DNA of 64,000 nt from Devosia sp. (GCF_017744655.1 NZ_JAGIAW010000008.1:100470-164469); one strand, 5' to 3'. Shown: positions 9,989 through 19,963, numbered from the stretch's first letter. Translations and numbers: made by a program. The notes: generated by a model not told the origin, from the letters alone.

Positions 9989-12034
9989 ATGTTTAAACTC
10001 AACATCGCGGGCCGCATCTATCTGCTGGTCGGCCTCGCTGTGGTGTCGCTGGCCGTCATGGGCTGGATGAACATGCAGCAGATCAATGCGACGCGTGACC
10101 AGCTGCGCGCAGCCGAACTCCAATCCATTACCGACTCCGCCGTCTCCGTCGTCGATGGCTTCTACAAGCGCGCCCAGGCCGGCGAGCTGACCGAAGAAGC
10201 CGCCAAGGCCGAGGCGCTGAGCGCCCTGCAGAGCCTGCGCTATCGCGGCAACGAATACATGTTCATCAACGGCCTCGACGCGATCATGCTCATGCATGGC
10301 GTCAAGCCCGAAATGGTCGGCATGGACCAGTCGGAAATGGCCGATCCCACGGGCAAGAAATTCGTCGCGGAGATGATCGAGATCGCCAAGAAGAGCGGTT
10401 CGGGCTTCATCGAATACCAGTGGGCCCGCACGCCCGACACGCCGCCGGTCGACAAGCGCACCTATGTCAAATTGTTCGAGCCCTGGGGTTGGGTCGTCGG
10501 CACCGGCGTCTATATCGACGACCTGCGCGCTGCCGCCCAGCATAGCCTGATCGAAACCGGGCTGATCGCTCTTATCGTCGCCCTCGTCGTTTCCGGCGTC
10601 GCCTTCCTCATCTCCCGCACCATCACCACGCCGATCGCCCGTCTCACCGATGTCATGGACAAGGTGGCCGATGGCCAGTTCGATACCGAGGTGGTCGGCG
10701 CCAATCGCAGCGACGAAATCGGTGCCATGGCGCGCGCCGTGGAAGTCTTCCGTGAAAATGGCCTCAAGGTCGCGGAAATGACCGAGGCGGAAGCTGCCCG
10801 TATCATTCGCGATAGCGAAGAGCGGCAGAAGATGATGGTCGAGCTGCAGCGCGCCTTTGGCGATGTGGTGGATTCGGCCATCGACGGCGATTTTTCCAAG
10901 CGCGTGCCGGCGACCTTCCCCGATGCCGAGCTCAATGGTCTCGCCAAGTCGGTCAACAACCTCGTCGACAGCGTCGATCGCGGCCTCGATGAAACCGGCA
11001 CCGTGCTTTCGGCCCTCGCCAATACCGACCTGACCCGTCGCATGGAAGGCCAGCATCGCGGCGCCTTTGCAAAGCTCCAGTCCGACGTCAACGAAGTGGC
11101 CGACAAGCTGACGTCCATCGTCGGCCAGTTGCGCGGCACTTCGGGCACGCTGAAATCGGCAACGAGCGAAATCCTCTCCGGCGCCAATGATCTCTCCGAG
11201 CGCACCACGCGCCAGGCAGCGACCATCGAGGAAACCTCCGCCACCATGGAGCAACTTGCCCAGACCGTGACGGAAAACGCCAAGAAGGCGGCTGACGCCA
11301 GCCAGAAGGCCAATGCCGTGTCGCTGGTGGCCGAAGATGGCGGCCGCGTCATGAGCGAAGCCAATCAGGCCATGGAGCGGATCACCCAGTCCTCGGCCAA
11401 GATTTCCAATATCATCGGCATGATCGACGACATCGCCTTCCAGACCAACCTGCTCGCTCTCAACGCTTCGGTGGAAGCGGCGCGTGCCGGTGAAGCCGGC
11501 AAGGGCTTTGCCGTGGTCGCCGTGGAAGTTCGTCGCCTCGCCCAGTCGGCCGCGACCGCTTCCTCGGATGTGAAACTGCTTATCGAGCAGAGCGCCCAGG
11601 AAGTCGGCACCGGTTCGAAGCTCGTAGCCAGCGCCGCCGACAAGCTTTCGGCCATGCTCGAAGCGGTGCGCGCCAATAGTGCGCTCCTCGACGATATCGC
11701 CAGCGCCAGCCGCGAACAGGCGTCGTCCATCGATGAGGTCAACACCGCCGTCCGCCAGATGGACGAAATGACCCAGCACAATGCGGCGCTGGTGGAAGAG
11801 GTGAATGCGGCCATCGAGCAGACCGAGGCCCAGGCAACCGAGCTCGACCATATCGTCGATGTCTTCGCCATCGACTCCGCGCGTGCAGCCCGCGCCGCCG
11901 TCGCGGCCAAACCGACCCCGTCCACCCGCCCCAACGGCATCAAGGCGCTTCAGGGCAAGGTCAAGCAGGCGGCTTCAGCCTATCTCAGCCATGGCAATGC
12001 CGCGGTGAAATCAGACGATTGGTCCGAATTCTGA
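9989..12034 (+). CDS. Methyl-accepting chemotaxis protein with single Cache (sCache_2) sensor
   Basis: A 681-residue chemoreceptor, third of the tandem set. First membrane helix ~8-27; sCache_2 domain ~30-180 ([39 protein letters not shown]); second helix ~188-212; HAMP ~213-265; MCP signalling hairpin with [18 protein letters not shown] tip; and C-terminal DDWSEF. Its sensor is of the same class as that of the middle receptor but clearly diverged, while its HAMP start ([22 protein letters not shown]) is closest to the first receptor, so the three genes look like mosaics of one another. ATG 9989 follows AGGCATAGGA. An own terminator lies downstream. Confidence 0.92.
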   Translation: MFKLNIAGRIYLLVGLAVVSLAVMGWMNMQQINATRDQLRAAELQSITDSAVSVVDGFYKRAQAGELTEEAAKAEALSALQSLRYRGNEYMFINGLDAIMLMHGVKPEMVGMDQSEMADPTGKKFVAEMIEIAKKSGSGFIEYQWARTPDTPPVDKRTYVKLFEPWGWVVGTGVYIDDLRAAAQHSLIETGLIALIVALVVSGVAFLISRTITTPIARLTDVMDKVADGQFDTEVVGANRSDEIGAMARAVEVFRENGLKVAEMTEAEAARIIRDSEERQKMMVELQRAFGDVVDSAIDGDFSKRVPATFPDAELNGLAKSVNNLVDSVDRGLDETGTVLSALANTDLTRRMEGQHRGAFAKLQSDVNEVADKLTSIVGQLRGTSGTLKSATSEILSGANDLSERTTRQAATIEETSATMEQLAQTVTENAKKAADASQKANAVSLVAEDGGRVMSEANQAMERITQSSAKISNIIGMIDDIAFQTNLLALNASVEAARAGEAGKGFAVVAVEVRRLAQSAATASSDVKLLIEQSAQEVGTGSKLVASAADKLSAMLEAVRANSALLDDIASASREQASSIDEVNTAVRQMDEMTQHNAALVEEVNAAIEQTEAQATELDHIVDVFAIDSARAARAAVAAKPTPSTRPNGIKALQGKVKQAASAYLSHGNAAVKSDDWSEF

Positions 12035-12059
12035 TTTTTGGACCCTGGTCGATCACATT

Positions 12060-12088
12060 ACTCCCCGGCCCATGGCTGGGGAGTTTTC
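12060..12088 (+). terminator. Terminator after third chemoreceptor
   Basis: ACTCCCC (12060-12066), 11-nt loop, GGGGAGT (12078-12084) followed by TTTTCG, 25 bp after the stop. Confidence 0.85.
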
Positions 12089-12427
12089 GTTTGGGCGCAT
12101 TGGTGGCAGAATCCCTGATCGCCTATCGGTAGCAGAAAGGTGACCTGTCTAGCCCGAACCGGTCCGAATGGTTAACAAATCGTTTCTAGTTCGTTCTCGG
12201 TCAAGCGCTTCCTTCGCGCTTTGCCCGCAAAGCACAGCCATAAGGACTCTTTTTCCCGATTCTCCACCTCGGTATGGTGAGGCGATTCGGTTGTCGGGGG
12301 ACACGTAACCGGCTCGGGGGCACCTGGAATCCTCGTTTGAGGGTTTCCGCGTTTGGGCGCCTGTCTCATGTGCACGCGTACCGGCTCTGCCGGACTTGCA
12401 GCGAAACATAAGAAGCGAGGGCTATAT
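12089..12427. other. Long intergenic leader before divL
   Basis: About 340 bp without a supported gene between the chemoreceptor terminator and divL. It is visibly less GC-rich at 12170-12260 than the coding DNA around it, as promoters often are. Short inverted repeats occur (AAGCGC-CTTC-GCGCTT at about 12204-12217), but I cannot assign a specific promoter or a CtrA site with confidence. Confidence 0.35.
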
Positions 12428-14878
12428 ATGGCGCCGGATCTATTCCGGAAGCATTGGAGATTCGCACTTCTAGCGTCTGCTCCTCTCACTCTGATGACGG
12501 CTGTCCCGGCCTTCGCTCAGGGCGCTTCCACGACAAATCTGGGCGGCATCGTGCCGGTCGCGGTGGTGCTTGGCGCGGGCGGCTTCGCCCTTGTCGCCGT
12601 CTCCGCGCTGCGCAAGCTTTCCCGCGATGGGCGCAAGGCCCAACGGCAGTCTCAGGAGCAGATCGCCGATCTCCGCGCCCTGGTCGACGATTATGAAAAT
12701 CTCATCGGCGGCAGCCGCGAACTGACCGTCATCTGGCCCGAACAGCCCGGCACGCCGCCGCGCCTTCTCGGCCAGGCCGCCGCGGTCCTGCCGCCTGGGC
12801 GCCAGCCGCAAAGTGTGCTCAATTTCGATACTTGGCTTTCCGGCAGCGAAGCCGACAATCTGGCGCAACTTGTCGAACAACTCCGCGTCGAGGGGCGGCC
12901 CTTCAATGCGAGCGTCAAGGCGCTCGATGGCCGGCTCATCCGCGCGACCGGCTGGCTTGCGGGGGGTGGTGCGGCCCTGCGCCTGCGTCCCGCCTTTGCG
13001 CAGCCGGGGACGGATGCCCCGCCTACCAATGCCGAGGATCGTGAAAGCCTATTGGCGCTGCTCGATCTGCTCAACCAGCCGGCATTCCTCCGCGACACGA
13101 GTGGTCGTCTGGTCTTTGCCAACCAGCCCTATCTCGATCTCTGCCGGGCCCTCGGCAAACCGGTCAGCGCCGAAACGCCGGCCGAACTGCTCGATGCCAA
13201 GCAGTTGCAGGCCCATCTGGCGCAATGCCGCGGCCATGAAGAACCGGTGCGCCAGCGCGTATCGCTGGGCAAGGGTCGCGATTTCGAACTGGTCGATGTG
13301 CCGGTTGCCGAAGGCCGCGCTGGCTATCTCGAACCCCTCGTCGTCAGCGACGACAAGGCGGGTGAACCAAGCTTTGCCCATATCGCCGGGATCATCGACG
13401 CGCTGGCGACCCCGATCGCCATTTTCAATGCGCGGCGCGAACTGATCCAGTTCAATCCAGCCTATGCCGCCCTCTGGAATCTCGACCGCAAATTCCTTAC
13501 CCCCGGCCTCGACGAGCGCGCCATTCTCGACAAGCTGCGCACCGAGGGCATGCTGCCCAATCAGGTCGACTACCACACCTGGCGCGCCAAACATCTCGAG
13601 AGCTATGGCCGCAAGGCCCCATTCGAAGCCGAGCCCTGGCACCTGCCCGATGGCCGCACTATCAAAGTCATTTCTGCTCCGGCCGGAACACATGGTGGCG
13701 TGATCTATGTCTTCGAAGACCTGACCGAGCGTCTGGAACTGGAATCGGCCAACAAGGCCATGACCAATGTGCAGCGCGAAACCATCAATTCGCTTTCCGA
13801 AGCCGTGGCCGTGTTCGGCACCAATGGCCGGCTGACGCTCAGTAATCCGCGCCTCTCCGCGCTCTGGAAGCTGCCGATGAACGCGCTCGGTGCCAATCCC
13901 CATATCGATCAGATCGCCGATGCCTCGGGCCAGGTCCTGCCCGATGGCGCCAAAATCTGGTCCGACCTCAAGCGCAATATCATCGACCTCAACCCCACTC
14001 GTACCGACAAGGCCGGGCGTATCGAGCGCACCGATGGGCGTTTGCTCGATTATGCGACCACCCGTCTGCCCGACGGGCAGACCATGATGACCTTCCTCGA
14101 TGTGACCGAAAGCGCGAGCTATTCAAAGGTCCTCAAGGAACGCAACGATGCGCTGGTCACCGCCGACCGCCTCAAGGACGCTTTCGTCGAGAACGTCTCC
14201 TATGAATTGCGCAGCCCGCTGACCAATATCATCGGCTTTGCCGACCTGCTCGCCGGCACCGAGGGCGACAGTCTCAACGAGCGGCAAAAAGCTTACATCG
14301 AATATATCCGCGCTTCTTCGGTGACCTTGGGCGTGCTGATCGACAATATCCTGGACCTCGCCTCGGTCGATGCCGGCATTGCCGAGCTCAATCCCGAACC
14401 GCTCGACGTTTCGGTGCTGATCGACAAAGCGCGGGCCGGTCTTTCGGCGAGCTTCCCCGAAGTTTCGGGCAATACCACCAATCTCGTGGTCGAGGTCGAG
14501 CCGAACCTGCCCGAATTCATCGCCGACGGCACGCGCATCGTGCAGGTGCTTTACAATCTCCTCTCCAATGCCGCGCGCTTCTCCCCGCCCGGCGGAGAAA
14601 TCCGGCTTTCGGTCACCCATCGTGCCGACCGCATCCTTTTCATCATCGACGATGAAGGCCCGGGCCTCACCGACGAGTTGCGCTCCGCCATTTTGACGCG
14701 TCTCGATACGCCGAGCGCCGGTGGACGTCTTCGCGGTGCCGGTCTTGGCCTTTCCATCGTGCGCACCTTCGTCAATCTCCATGGCGGCACGATTTCGGCC
14801 CAGCAGCGCGAACCGCGCGGCAGCCGCATCGTCGTCAATCTGCCGCGTGACAGCGCGCTTGCCGGCGTCGCCGAGTAA
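12428..14878 (+). CDS. divL: DivL-type PAS sensor pseudo-histidine kinase (Tyr in place of catalytic His)
   Basis: An 816-residue membrane sensor. An N-terminal hydrophobic segment with a signal-like end (AVPAFAQ) and a second hydrophobic helix (~45-65) are followed by several PAS-like regions (~215-330, ~335-460, ~465-570), a HisKA dimerisation helix and an HATPase domain with N box (LYNLLSNAARF), G1 (DDEGPGL) and G2 (GAGLGLSIV). The HisKA box reads NVSYELRSPL: Tyr ~592 replaces the phosphoacceptor His. That substitution defines DivL, the cell-cycle protein that controls CckA and so CtrA activity in Caulobacter (known for the family). The stop codon abuts the tsaE start (TAAATG), the usual order in this group. 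ATG 12428 has GCGAGGG upstream. Confidence 0.87.
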   Translation: MAPDLFRKHWRFALLASAPLTLMTAVPAFAQGASTTNLGGIVPVAVVLGAGGFALVAVSALRKLSRDGRKAQRQSQEQIADLRALVDDYENLIGGSRELTVIWPEQPGTPPRLLGQAAAVLPPGRQPQSVLNFDTWLSGSEADNLAQLVEQLRVEGRPFNASVKALDGRLIRATGWLAGGGAALRLRPAFAQPGTDAPPTNAEDRESLLALLDLLNQPAFLRDTSGRLVFANQPYLDLCRALGKPVSAETPAELLDAKQLQAHLAQCRGHEEPVRQRVSLGKGRDFELVDVPVAEGRAGYLEPLVVSDDKAGEPSFAHIAGIIDALATPIAIFNARRELIQFNPAYAALWNLDRKFLTPGLDERAILDKLRTEGMLPNQVDYHTWRAKHLESYGRKAPFEAEPWHLPDGRTIKVISAPAGTHGGVIYVFEDLTERLELESANKAMTNVQRETINSLSEAVAVFGTNGRLTLSNPRLSALWKLPMNALGANPHIDQIADASGQVLPDGAKIWSDLKRNIIDLNPTRTDKAGRIERTDGRLLDYATTRLPDGQTMMTFLDVTESASYSKVLKERNDALVTADRLKDAFVENVSYELRSPLTNIIGFADLLAGTEGDSLNERQKAYIEYIRASSVTLGVLIDNILDLASVDAGIAELNPEPLDVSVLIDKARAGLSASFPEVSGNTTNLVVEVEPNLPEFIADGTRIVQVLYNLLSNAARFSPPGGEIRLSVTHRADRILFIIDDEGPGLTDELRSAILTRLDTPSAGGRLRGAGLGLSIVRTFVNLHGGTISAQQREPRGSRIVVNLPRDSALAGVAE

Positions 14879-15298
14879 ATGGAGCGCTTCCTTGCCGATG
14901 ACGCGGCGACCCTCGCCTTTGGGCAGGAACTGGCAGATATGCTGCGGCCCGGCGATATCGTCAGCCTCGAAGGCGAACTCGGCGCCGGAAAGTCGGCTTT
15001 GGCGCGCGCTACTATCCGCGCGCTCGCGGGCGATCCCGAGCTCGAAGTCCCTTCGCCCACCTTTGCCCTGGTGCAACCCTATGAGACGCCCCGCGGCCCG
15101 GTGCTGCATGCCGATCTCTACCGGCTTGGCGATGCGGCCGAAGCCGACGAACTCGGGCTTCTCGATAATGCCGGTGCTTTCGTGCTCGTCGAATGGGCCG
15201 AACGCGCAGCCCATGTGGCCGATGCCGCCAACATCGTGATCGCCCTCGCCATTCCGCCCGGCGGGTCCGGGCGAAATCTGGTCCTCGTCCGCCGCTAG
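14879..15298 (+). CDS. tsaE: tRNA threonylcarbamoyladenosine biosynthesis ATPase TsaE
   Basis: A 139-residue P-loop ATPase that works with TsaB and TsaD in forming N6-threonylcarbamoyladenosine at position 37 of ANN-decoding tRNAs. Walker A is GELGAGKSALAR (~32-43). The family blocks SPTFALVQPYE and HADLYRLGDAAEADELGL are present, followed by VLVEWAERA. It begins immediately after the divL stop codon, so the two are translationally linked. Many alphaproteobacteria carry a TsaE fused to a phosphotransferase; this one is the short, unfused form. Confidence 0.93.
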   Translation: MERFLADDAATLAFGQELADMLRPGDIVSLEGELGAGKSALARATIRALAGDPELEVPSPTFALVQPYETPRGPVLHADLYRLGDAAEADELGLLDNAGAFVLVEWAERAAHVADAANIVIALAIPPGGSGRNLVLVRR

Positions 15299-15419
15299 CG
15301 GTCTTCCGCGGGCCTTTGCCGCTTTCGGATGAAAACGCACGTCGCGACGAACGGCCCAGCCGCCCGCCAAGACCTTGAAAGATCGGCGCTTCCTTTTGGC
15401 GGCCGCCCAGTGGTTTCAA

Positions 15420-15448
15420 CAGTCACCGAACTGACATGTCACCGTCAC
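15420..15448 (+). promoter_or_regulatory. Pho box (PhoB-binding repeats) upstream of ugpB
   Basis: Three 7-mers spaced exactly 11 bp apart: CAGTCAC (15420-15426), CTGACAT (15431-15437), CCGTCAC (15442-15448). Each differs from the CTGTCAT Pho repeat at one or two positions. In Pho promoters the box replaces the -35 element; TTAATC at 15457-15462 is a plausible -10 at the right distance. The downstream genes encode a glycerol-3-phosphate importer, a classical PhoB target. The remaining 185 bp of leader (15463-15647) show nothing else clear. Confidence 0.72.
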
Positions 15449-15647
15449 GCGGACGTTAATCGCGGCCAATAGATCGGGCTCGCACGCCGCTTTCCTTTCA
15501 AATGGGGAGTCCGGAATGCGCGCTTGAACTTTCGGTTTGTCGAAACGGCTTCGGTTTTCGCCCGAAAGCACCAGGCGCTTCACTTTTCAAGAAGTCTGGC
15601 AGGAGCCGGACGGCCACGCGCCGATCCGGTCCGACGGGAGACAAGAC

Positions 15648-16979
15648 ATGAAGAACCTGAACGGCGTTGCCGGGCTTGCTGCCCTTTCGCTGATGCTTTC
15701 CACCTCGGCCGCCTTTGCGCAGACCGAAGTCACCTGGTGGCACGCCATGGGCGGCGAGCTGGGCACCAAGCTCGAAGAAATCGCCGCCAACTTCAATGCC
15801 AGCCAGTCCGACTATGTCGTGACGCCGGTCTACAAGGGCACCTATGCCGAAACGCTGACCTCGGCCATTGCCGCCTTCCGCGCCAATGAACAGCCGGCCA
15901 TCGTGCAGGTCTTCGAAGTCGGCACCGGCACCATGATGGCCGCCAAGGGCGCCGTCTATCCGGTTTACCAGCTCATGGCCGACCAGGGCGAACCCTGGGA
16001 CCCGTCGGGTTTCCTGGCTCCCGTGACCGGCTATTATTCGGATCCGGAAGGCAACATTCTCTCGCTGCCCTTCAATTCCTCGACCCCGATCCTTTATTAC
16101 AACAAGTCCGTGTTCGAGAAAGCCGGCCTTGATCCGGAAGTCGCGCCCAAGACCTGGGCCGATGTCGAAGCCTTCTCCAAACAGATCGTTGAATCGGGCG
16201 CCGCCACCTGCGGTTTCACCACCGGCTGGGTGACCTGGATCCAGACCGAAAACCTCTCGGCCATCCACGATCAGCCCTTCGGCACCAAGGAAAACGGCTT
16301 TGCCGGTTTCGACACCGAATTCACCTTCAACGGTGAAGTCCAGGCCCGTCACTGGAACAATCTCAAGGCCTGGTCCGATGCCGGCCTCTTCAAATATGGC
16401 GGTCCGGAAGGCGGTGCCGATGCCGGCCCGCTCTTCTACACCCAGGAATGCGCCATGGTGATGAACTCGTCGGCCTCGCGCGCTGGCGTCATCAACAATG
16501 CCAAGGACTTTGAAGTCGGCTTTGCCCCGCTGCCCTATTATGACGACGTGATCGCCGAGCCCAAGAACTCGATCATCGGCGGCGCCACCCTCTGGGTCCT
16601 CAACGGCAAGTCGACCGAAGAATATGCGGGCGCCGCAAAGTTCTTCACCTATCTCAGCCAGCCTGAAGTCCAGGCCGCCTGGCACCAGTTCACCGGCTAT
16701 CTGCCGATCACCAATGCCGCCTATGAACTGGGCCAGAGCCAGGACTACTATGCCCAGAACCCGGGTTCTGATGTTGCCATCAACCAGATCACCCGTGGTA
16801 CCCCGACGGCCAATTCCAAGGGCGTTCGCTTCGGCAACTTCACCCAGGTCCGCAACGTCGTCGACGAAGAATTCCAGGCGCTGCTCTCGGGCAGCAAGAC
16901 CGCCCAGGAAGCCCTCGACAGCGCCGTTAGCCGCGGCAACCAGCTCCTGCGCGATTTTGAAGCGTCCAACGCTCAGTAA
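15648..16979 (+). CDS. ugpB: sn-Glycerol-3-phosphate ABC transporter, periplasmic binding protein
   Basis: A 443-residue secreted solute-binding protein with a clear signal peptide (cleavage after AAFA-Q, ~23). The mature N-terminus EVTWWHAMGGELGTKLEEIAANFN and the segment LPFNSSTPILYYNKSVFEKAGLDP match UgpB, the receptor for sn-glycerol-3-phosphate and glycerophosphodiesters. ATG 15648 has GGGAG 7 nt upstream and gives the signal peptide; upstream in-frame starts would bury it. It is the first gene of ugpBAEC and is followed by a strong hairpin, which would let it be made in excess over the membrane subunits. A Pho box upstream implies induction under phosphate limitation. Confidence 0.94.
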   Translation: MKNLNGVAGLAALSLMLSTSAAFAQTEVTWWHAMGGELGTKLEEIAANFNASQSDYVVTPVYKGTYAETLTSAIAAFRANEQPAIVQVFEVGTGTMMAAKGAVYPVYQLMADQGEPWDPSGFLAPVTGYYSDPEGNILSLPFNSSTPILYYNKSVFEKAGLDPEVAPKTWADVEAFSKQIVESGAATCGFTTGWVTWIQTENLSAIHDQPFGTKENGFAGFDTEFTFNGEVQARHWNNLKAWSDAGLFKYGGPEGGADAGPLFYTQECAMVMNSSASRAGVINNAKDFEVGFAPLPYYDDVIAEPKNSIIGGATLWVLNGKSTEEYAGAAKFFTYLSQPEVQAAWHQFTGYLPITNAAYELGQSQDYYAQNPGSDVAINQITRGTPTANSKGVRFGNFTQVRNVVDEEFQALLSGSKTAQEALDSAVSRGNQLLRDFEASNAQ

Positions 16980-16991
16980 ATCCTGATCTCT

Positions 16992-17034
16992 GGGCAGGCC
17001 GGATCGTTCCGGCCTGCCCTTTCGTCTTTTTGCT
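16992..17034 (+). terminator. Hairpin/attenuating terminator between ugpB and ugpA
   Basis: GGGCAGGCCGG (16992-17002), loop ATCGTT, CCGGCCTGCCC (17009-17019), then a T-rich tail (TTTCGTCTTTTTGC). It has eleven perfect pairs. Its position inside the operon suggests partial termination or 3'-end protection of the ugpB message. Confidence 0.8.
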
Positions 17035-17055
17035 TTTCTGGAAGCGGGGCCATTC

Positions 17056-17940
17056 GTGGAAACGAAGCGCACAACCTTTCCCAGCAAGACGCTGCCCTAT
17101 GCGCTTGTCATGCCGCAGCTATTGATCACGCTGGTGTTTTTCATCTGGCCGACCTGGCAGGCGGTGCAGTCGTCGTTCCTGCGCGAAGATCCCTTCGGAC
17201 TCGCCAGCACCTTTGTCGGCCTCTTGCACTATCAGCGTCTCTTCCAGGACCCGCTCTATCTCGATGCCATCGGCCGCACGGCGCTTTTCGCCGTCGCCGT
17301 CACCGTGCTTTCCATGGGCATGGGCCTCCTGCTCGCCGTCGCGGTCAGCCGCCTGGTGCGCAGCGCCAATGCCTATTCGACGCTTCTGCTCTGGCCCTAT
17401 GCTGTGGCGCCGGTCGTTGCTGGCATTCTGTGGTGGTTCATGTTCAATTCGAGCTCGGGCATCCTGCCCTATATGCTGAGCTTTTTCGGGGTCGACTGGA
17501 ACCACAAGCTCAATGGCACCCAGGCCATGATCCTGGTCATCGTCGCGGCGAGCTGGAAACAGGTCTCCTACAATTTCCTGTTCTTTCTTGCTGGCCTGCA
17601 ATCGGTGCCGCAGTCGCTGACCGAAGCCGCCGCCATCGACGGGGCAGGGCCGGTGAAACGCTTCTTCACCATCGTCCTGCCGCTCCTCTCCCCGACGACG
17701 TTTTTCCTCTTCATCGTCAACGTCAACTACACGATGTTCGACACCTTCGGCACCATCGATGCCACGACGCAAGGCGGCCCGAACCAGGCGACCAATATCC
17801 TCGTCTACAAGGTCTATGCCGACGGCTTTATCGGCCTCAATCTCGGCTCCTCCTCGGCCCAGTCGGTCGTCCTCATGCTCTTCGTCATCGGCCTGACCTT
17901 CCTCCAGTTCCGCTATGTCGAGCGGCGCGTGCAGTACTGA
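17056..17940 (+). CDS. ugpA: sn-Glycerol-3-phosphate ABC transporter permease UgpA
   Basis: A 294-residue inner-membrane permease of the MalF/UgpA type with six predicted helices. The EAA loop that docks on the ATPase reads LTEAAAIDGAGPVKRFFTIVLPLL (~190-213). GTG 17056 gives the short cytoplasmic N-terminus METKRTTFPSKTLPYALVMPQ followed by the first helix. It is spaced 12 bp before ugpE. UgpA-specific wording (VQSSFLREDPFGLASTFVGL) supports the assignment over a generic sugar permease. Confidence 0.93.
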   Translation: METKRTTFPSKTLPYALVMPQLLITLVFFIWPTWQAVQSSFLREDPFGLASTFVGLLHYQRLFQDPLYLDAIGRTALFAVAVTVLSMGMGLLLAVAVSRLVRSANAYSTLLLWPYAVAPVVAGILWWFMFNSSSGILPYMLSFFGVDWNHKLNGTQAMILVIVAASWKQVSYNFLFFLAGLQSVPQSLTEAAAIDGAGPVKRFFTIVLPLLSPTTFFLFIVNVNYTMFDTFGTIDATTQGGPNQATNILVYKVYADGFIGLNLGSSSAQSVVLMLFVIGLTFLQFRYVERRVQY

Positions 17941-17952
17941 GGACAAGGACAA

Positions 17953-18795
17953 ATGGTAGAAAACCGACCCTTTCTTGCTTTCCTCACCCATCTGGTGCTG
18001 ATCGCTGGCGTCGCCGTCATCGTCTTCCCCGTCTATATCGCCGTGGTGGCGGCAACCCATGATGCGACCGCCATGTCGAGCGGCATGATGCCCCTCTGGC
18101 CTGGCGCGCATTTGTGGGACAATCTCATGCTCACGCTGACCCACCAGACGCCCGGCCTGCCGCCCTTCTGGGTCATGGCCTGGAACTCGCTCTGGATGGC
18201 GGTGATCATCACGGCGGGCAAGATCGCCATTTCGATCCTTTCCGCCTTCGCCATCGTCTATTTCAAGTTCCCGTTCCGGAACCTCGCGTTCTGGCTGATC
18301 TTCATCACCCTCATGCTGCCCGTGGAAGTGCGCATCATTCCCACCTATTCGGTGGTGGCGAATCTGGGGATGCTCAATTCCTATCTCGGGCTCACCGTGC
18401 CGCTCATCGCCTCGGCGACCGCGACCTTCCTCTTCCGCCAGTTCTTCATGACCATTCCCGATGAACTGATGGAAGCCGCCCGCGTCGATGGCGCCGGACC
18501 GATGAAGTTCTTCCGCGATATCTTGCTGCCGCTCTCGCGTACCAACATCGCCGCGCTCTGCGTCATCCTCTTCATCTTCGGCTGGATGCAGTATCTCTGG
18601 CCCATGCTGGTGACCACCGACCGCAACTATTACACGCTCATGATGGGCGTGAAGCGCATGGCCGCCGTTGCCGATGCCGACCCGCAATGGAACCTCATCA
18701 TGGCTTCCGTGGTGCTGGCCATGCTCCCCCCGATCCTCATCGTCATCTTCATGCAGCGCCTGTTCGTCAAAGGCCTCGTGGAAACCGAGAAATAA
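17953..18795 (+). CDS. ugpE: sn-Glycerol-3-phosphate ABC transporter permease UgpE
   Basis: A 280-residue partner permease of the MalG/UgpE type, with six membrane segments and the EAA loop MEAARVDGAGPMKFFRDILLPLSRTN (~173-198). It pairs with UgpA to form the channel. The end VKGLVETEK is typical of UgpE. The ATPase gene begins 3 bp after its stop codon. Confidence 0.93.
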   Translation: MVENRPFLAFLTHLVLIAGVAVIVFPVYIAVVAATHDATAMSSGMMPLWPGAHLWDNLMLTLTHQTPGLPPFWVMAWNSLWMAVIITAGKIAISILSAFAIVYFKFPFRNLAFWLIFITLMLPVEVRIIPTYSVVANLGMLNSYLGLTVPLIASATATFLFRQFFMTIPDELMEAARVDGAGPMKFFRDILLPLSRTNIAALCVILFIFGWMQYLWPMLVTTDRNYYTLMMGVKRMAAVADADPQWNLIMASVVLAMLPPILIVIFMQRLFVKGLVETEK

Positions 18796-18798
18796 GTC

Positions 18799-19845
18799 AT
18801 GGCTCCGATCAAGATTTCCCAAGTCAAGAAAACCTATCAGGGCAATGTCACCGCCATTCATGGCCTCGATCTCGATATCGAGGATGGCGAAATGGTCGTG
18901 CTCGTCGGGCCTTCGGGCTGCGGCAAGTCCACTCTTTTGCGCATGATCGCCGGGCTCGAAACCATCACTGACGGCACGATTTCCATCGGTGGCGAAGTGG
19001 TCAACCGCAAGGAACCGGCCGAGCGCGACGTCGCCATGGTGTTCCAGAATTATGCGCTCTATCCGCATATGAGCGTGCGGCAAAACCTCGAATATGGCCT
19101 CAAGAACCGCGGCACGCCGCGCGAGGAAATCGATCGCCGCGTCAACGAAGCCGCTCGCGTCCTCGAAATCGCGCCCTTCCTCGAACGCAAGCCGCGCCAG
19201 CTCTCGGGTGGTCAACGCCAGCGCGTCGCCATGGGTCGCGCCATCGTGCGCCAGCCCAAGGCATTCCTGTTCGACGAGCCCTTATCCAATCTCGATGCGA
19301 AACTGCGTGGGCAGATGCGCATCGAAATTCGCCGCCTGCAGCGATCCCTGAAAACCACCAGCGTCTATGTGACCCATGACCAGCTCGAGGCCATGACCCT
19401 GGCGGATCGGCTGGTGGTCATGAATGCCGGTCGCATCGAACAGGTGGGCAAGCCCATCGAGCTCTATGATCGCCCCGCTTCGCTCTTTGTTGCCGGTTTC
19501 ATCGGCTCGCCGCCGATGAACCTTTTCAAGCTCGAGGCGCTGAGCCGGGTGACGGGACAGGACCTCTCGACGACCCTGCCGGAAAACACCGACATCGTCG
19601 GTATCCGCCCCGACCGCATCGAGGCTGGTCGCGGCGCGGGCCTGCATATGTTCGGCGTGGTCGAACTGATCGAGCCGGTCGGCGGGGAAAGCCACCTCTA
19701 TGTCCGCGCCGAAGGTCTCGACCAGGCGGTGATCATCGTCGTCGAAGGGCCTTCGACCCTGAGCGAAGGCGAGGTGCTCGATTTCGTCCTGCCGCTTTCT
19801 GCGCTACACCCCTTCAATACTGCAACGGGCCGCCGCACCGACTGA
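18799..19845 (+). CDS. ugpC: sn-Glycerol-3-phosphate ABC transporter ATP-binding protein UgpC
   Basis: A 348-residue ABC ATPase of the MalK/UgpC group. Walker [10 protein letters not shown] (~37), Q-loop [12 protein letters not shown], signature LSGGQRQR, Walker [16 protein letters not shown] and the switch His in VTHDQ are all intact. A C-terminal OB-fold regulatory domain (~235-348) follows. It energises UgpAE. It is the last gene of ugpBAEC; ugpQ (glycerophosphodiesterase) is not present here. Confidence 0.94.
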   Translation: MAPIKISQVKKTYQGNVTAIHGLDLDIEDGEMVVLVGPSGCGKSTLLRMIAGLETITDGTISIGGEVVNRKEPAERDVAMVFQNYALYPHMSVRQNLEYGLKNRGTPREEIDRRVNEAARVLEIAPFLERKPRQLSGGQRQRVAMGRAIVRQPKAFLFDEPLSNLDAKLRGQMRIEIRRLQRSLKTTSVYVTHDQLEAMTLADRLVVMNAGRIEQVGKPIELYDRPASLFVAGFIGSPPMNLFKLEALSRVTGQDLSTTLPENTDIVGIRPDRIEAGRGAGLHMFGVVELIEPVGGESHLYVRAEGLDQAVIIVVEGPSTLSEGEVLDFVLPLSALHPFNTATGRRTD

Positions 19846-19963
19846 TCCCACGGGCTTTGCCAGATATTTACCAAGCGTCTAATTGCGTAGGCCCGGTAAG
19901 GAACTGGTCAATCCCAGCCCACTACTATGCCCTCCAGAGACCAGTATTGGTCCGTGTGGGCAT

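Noticed and set aside
13049..13903. Antisense frame within divL
   Set aside because: It runs opposite a gene with clear PAS and kinase motifs and has no recognisable product.
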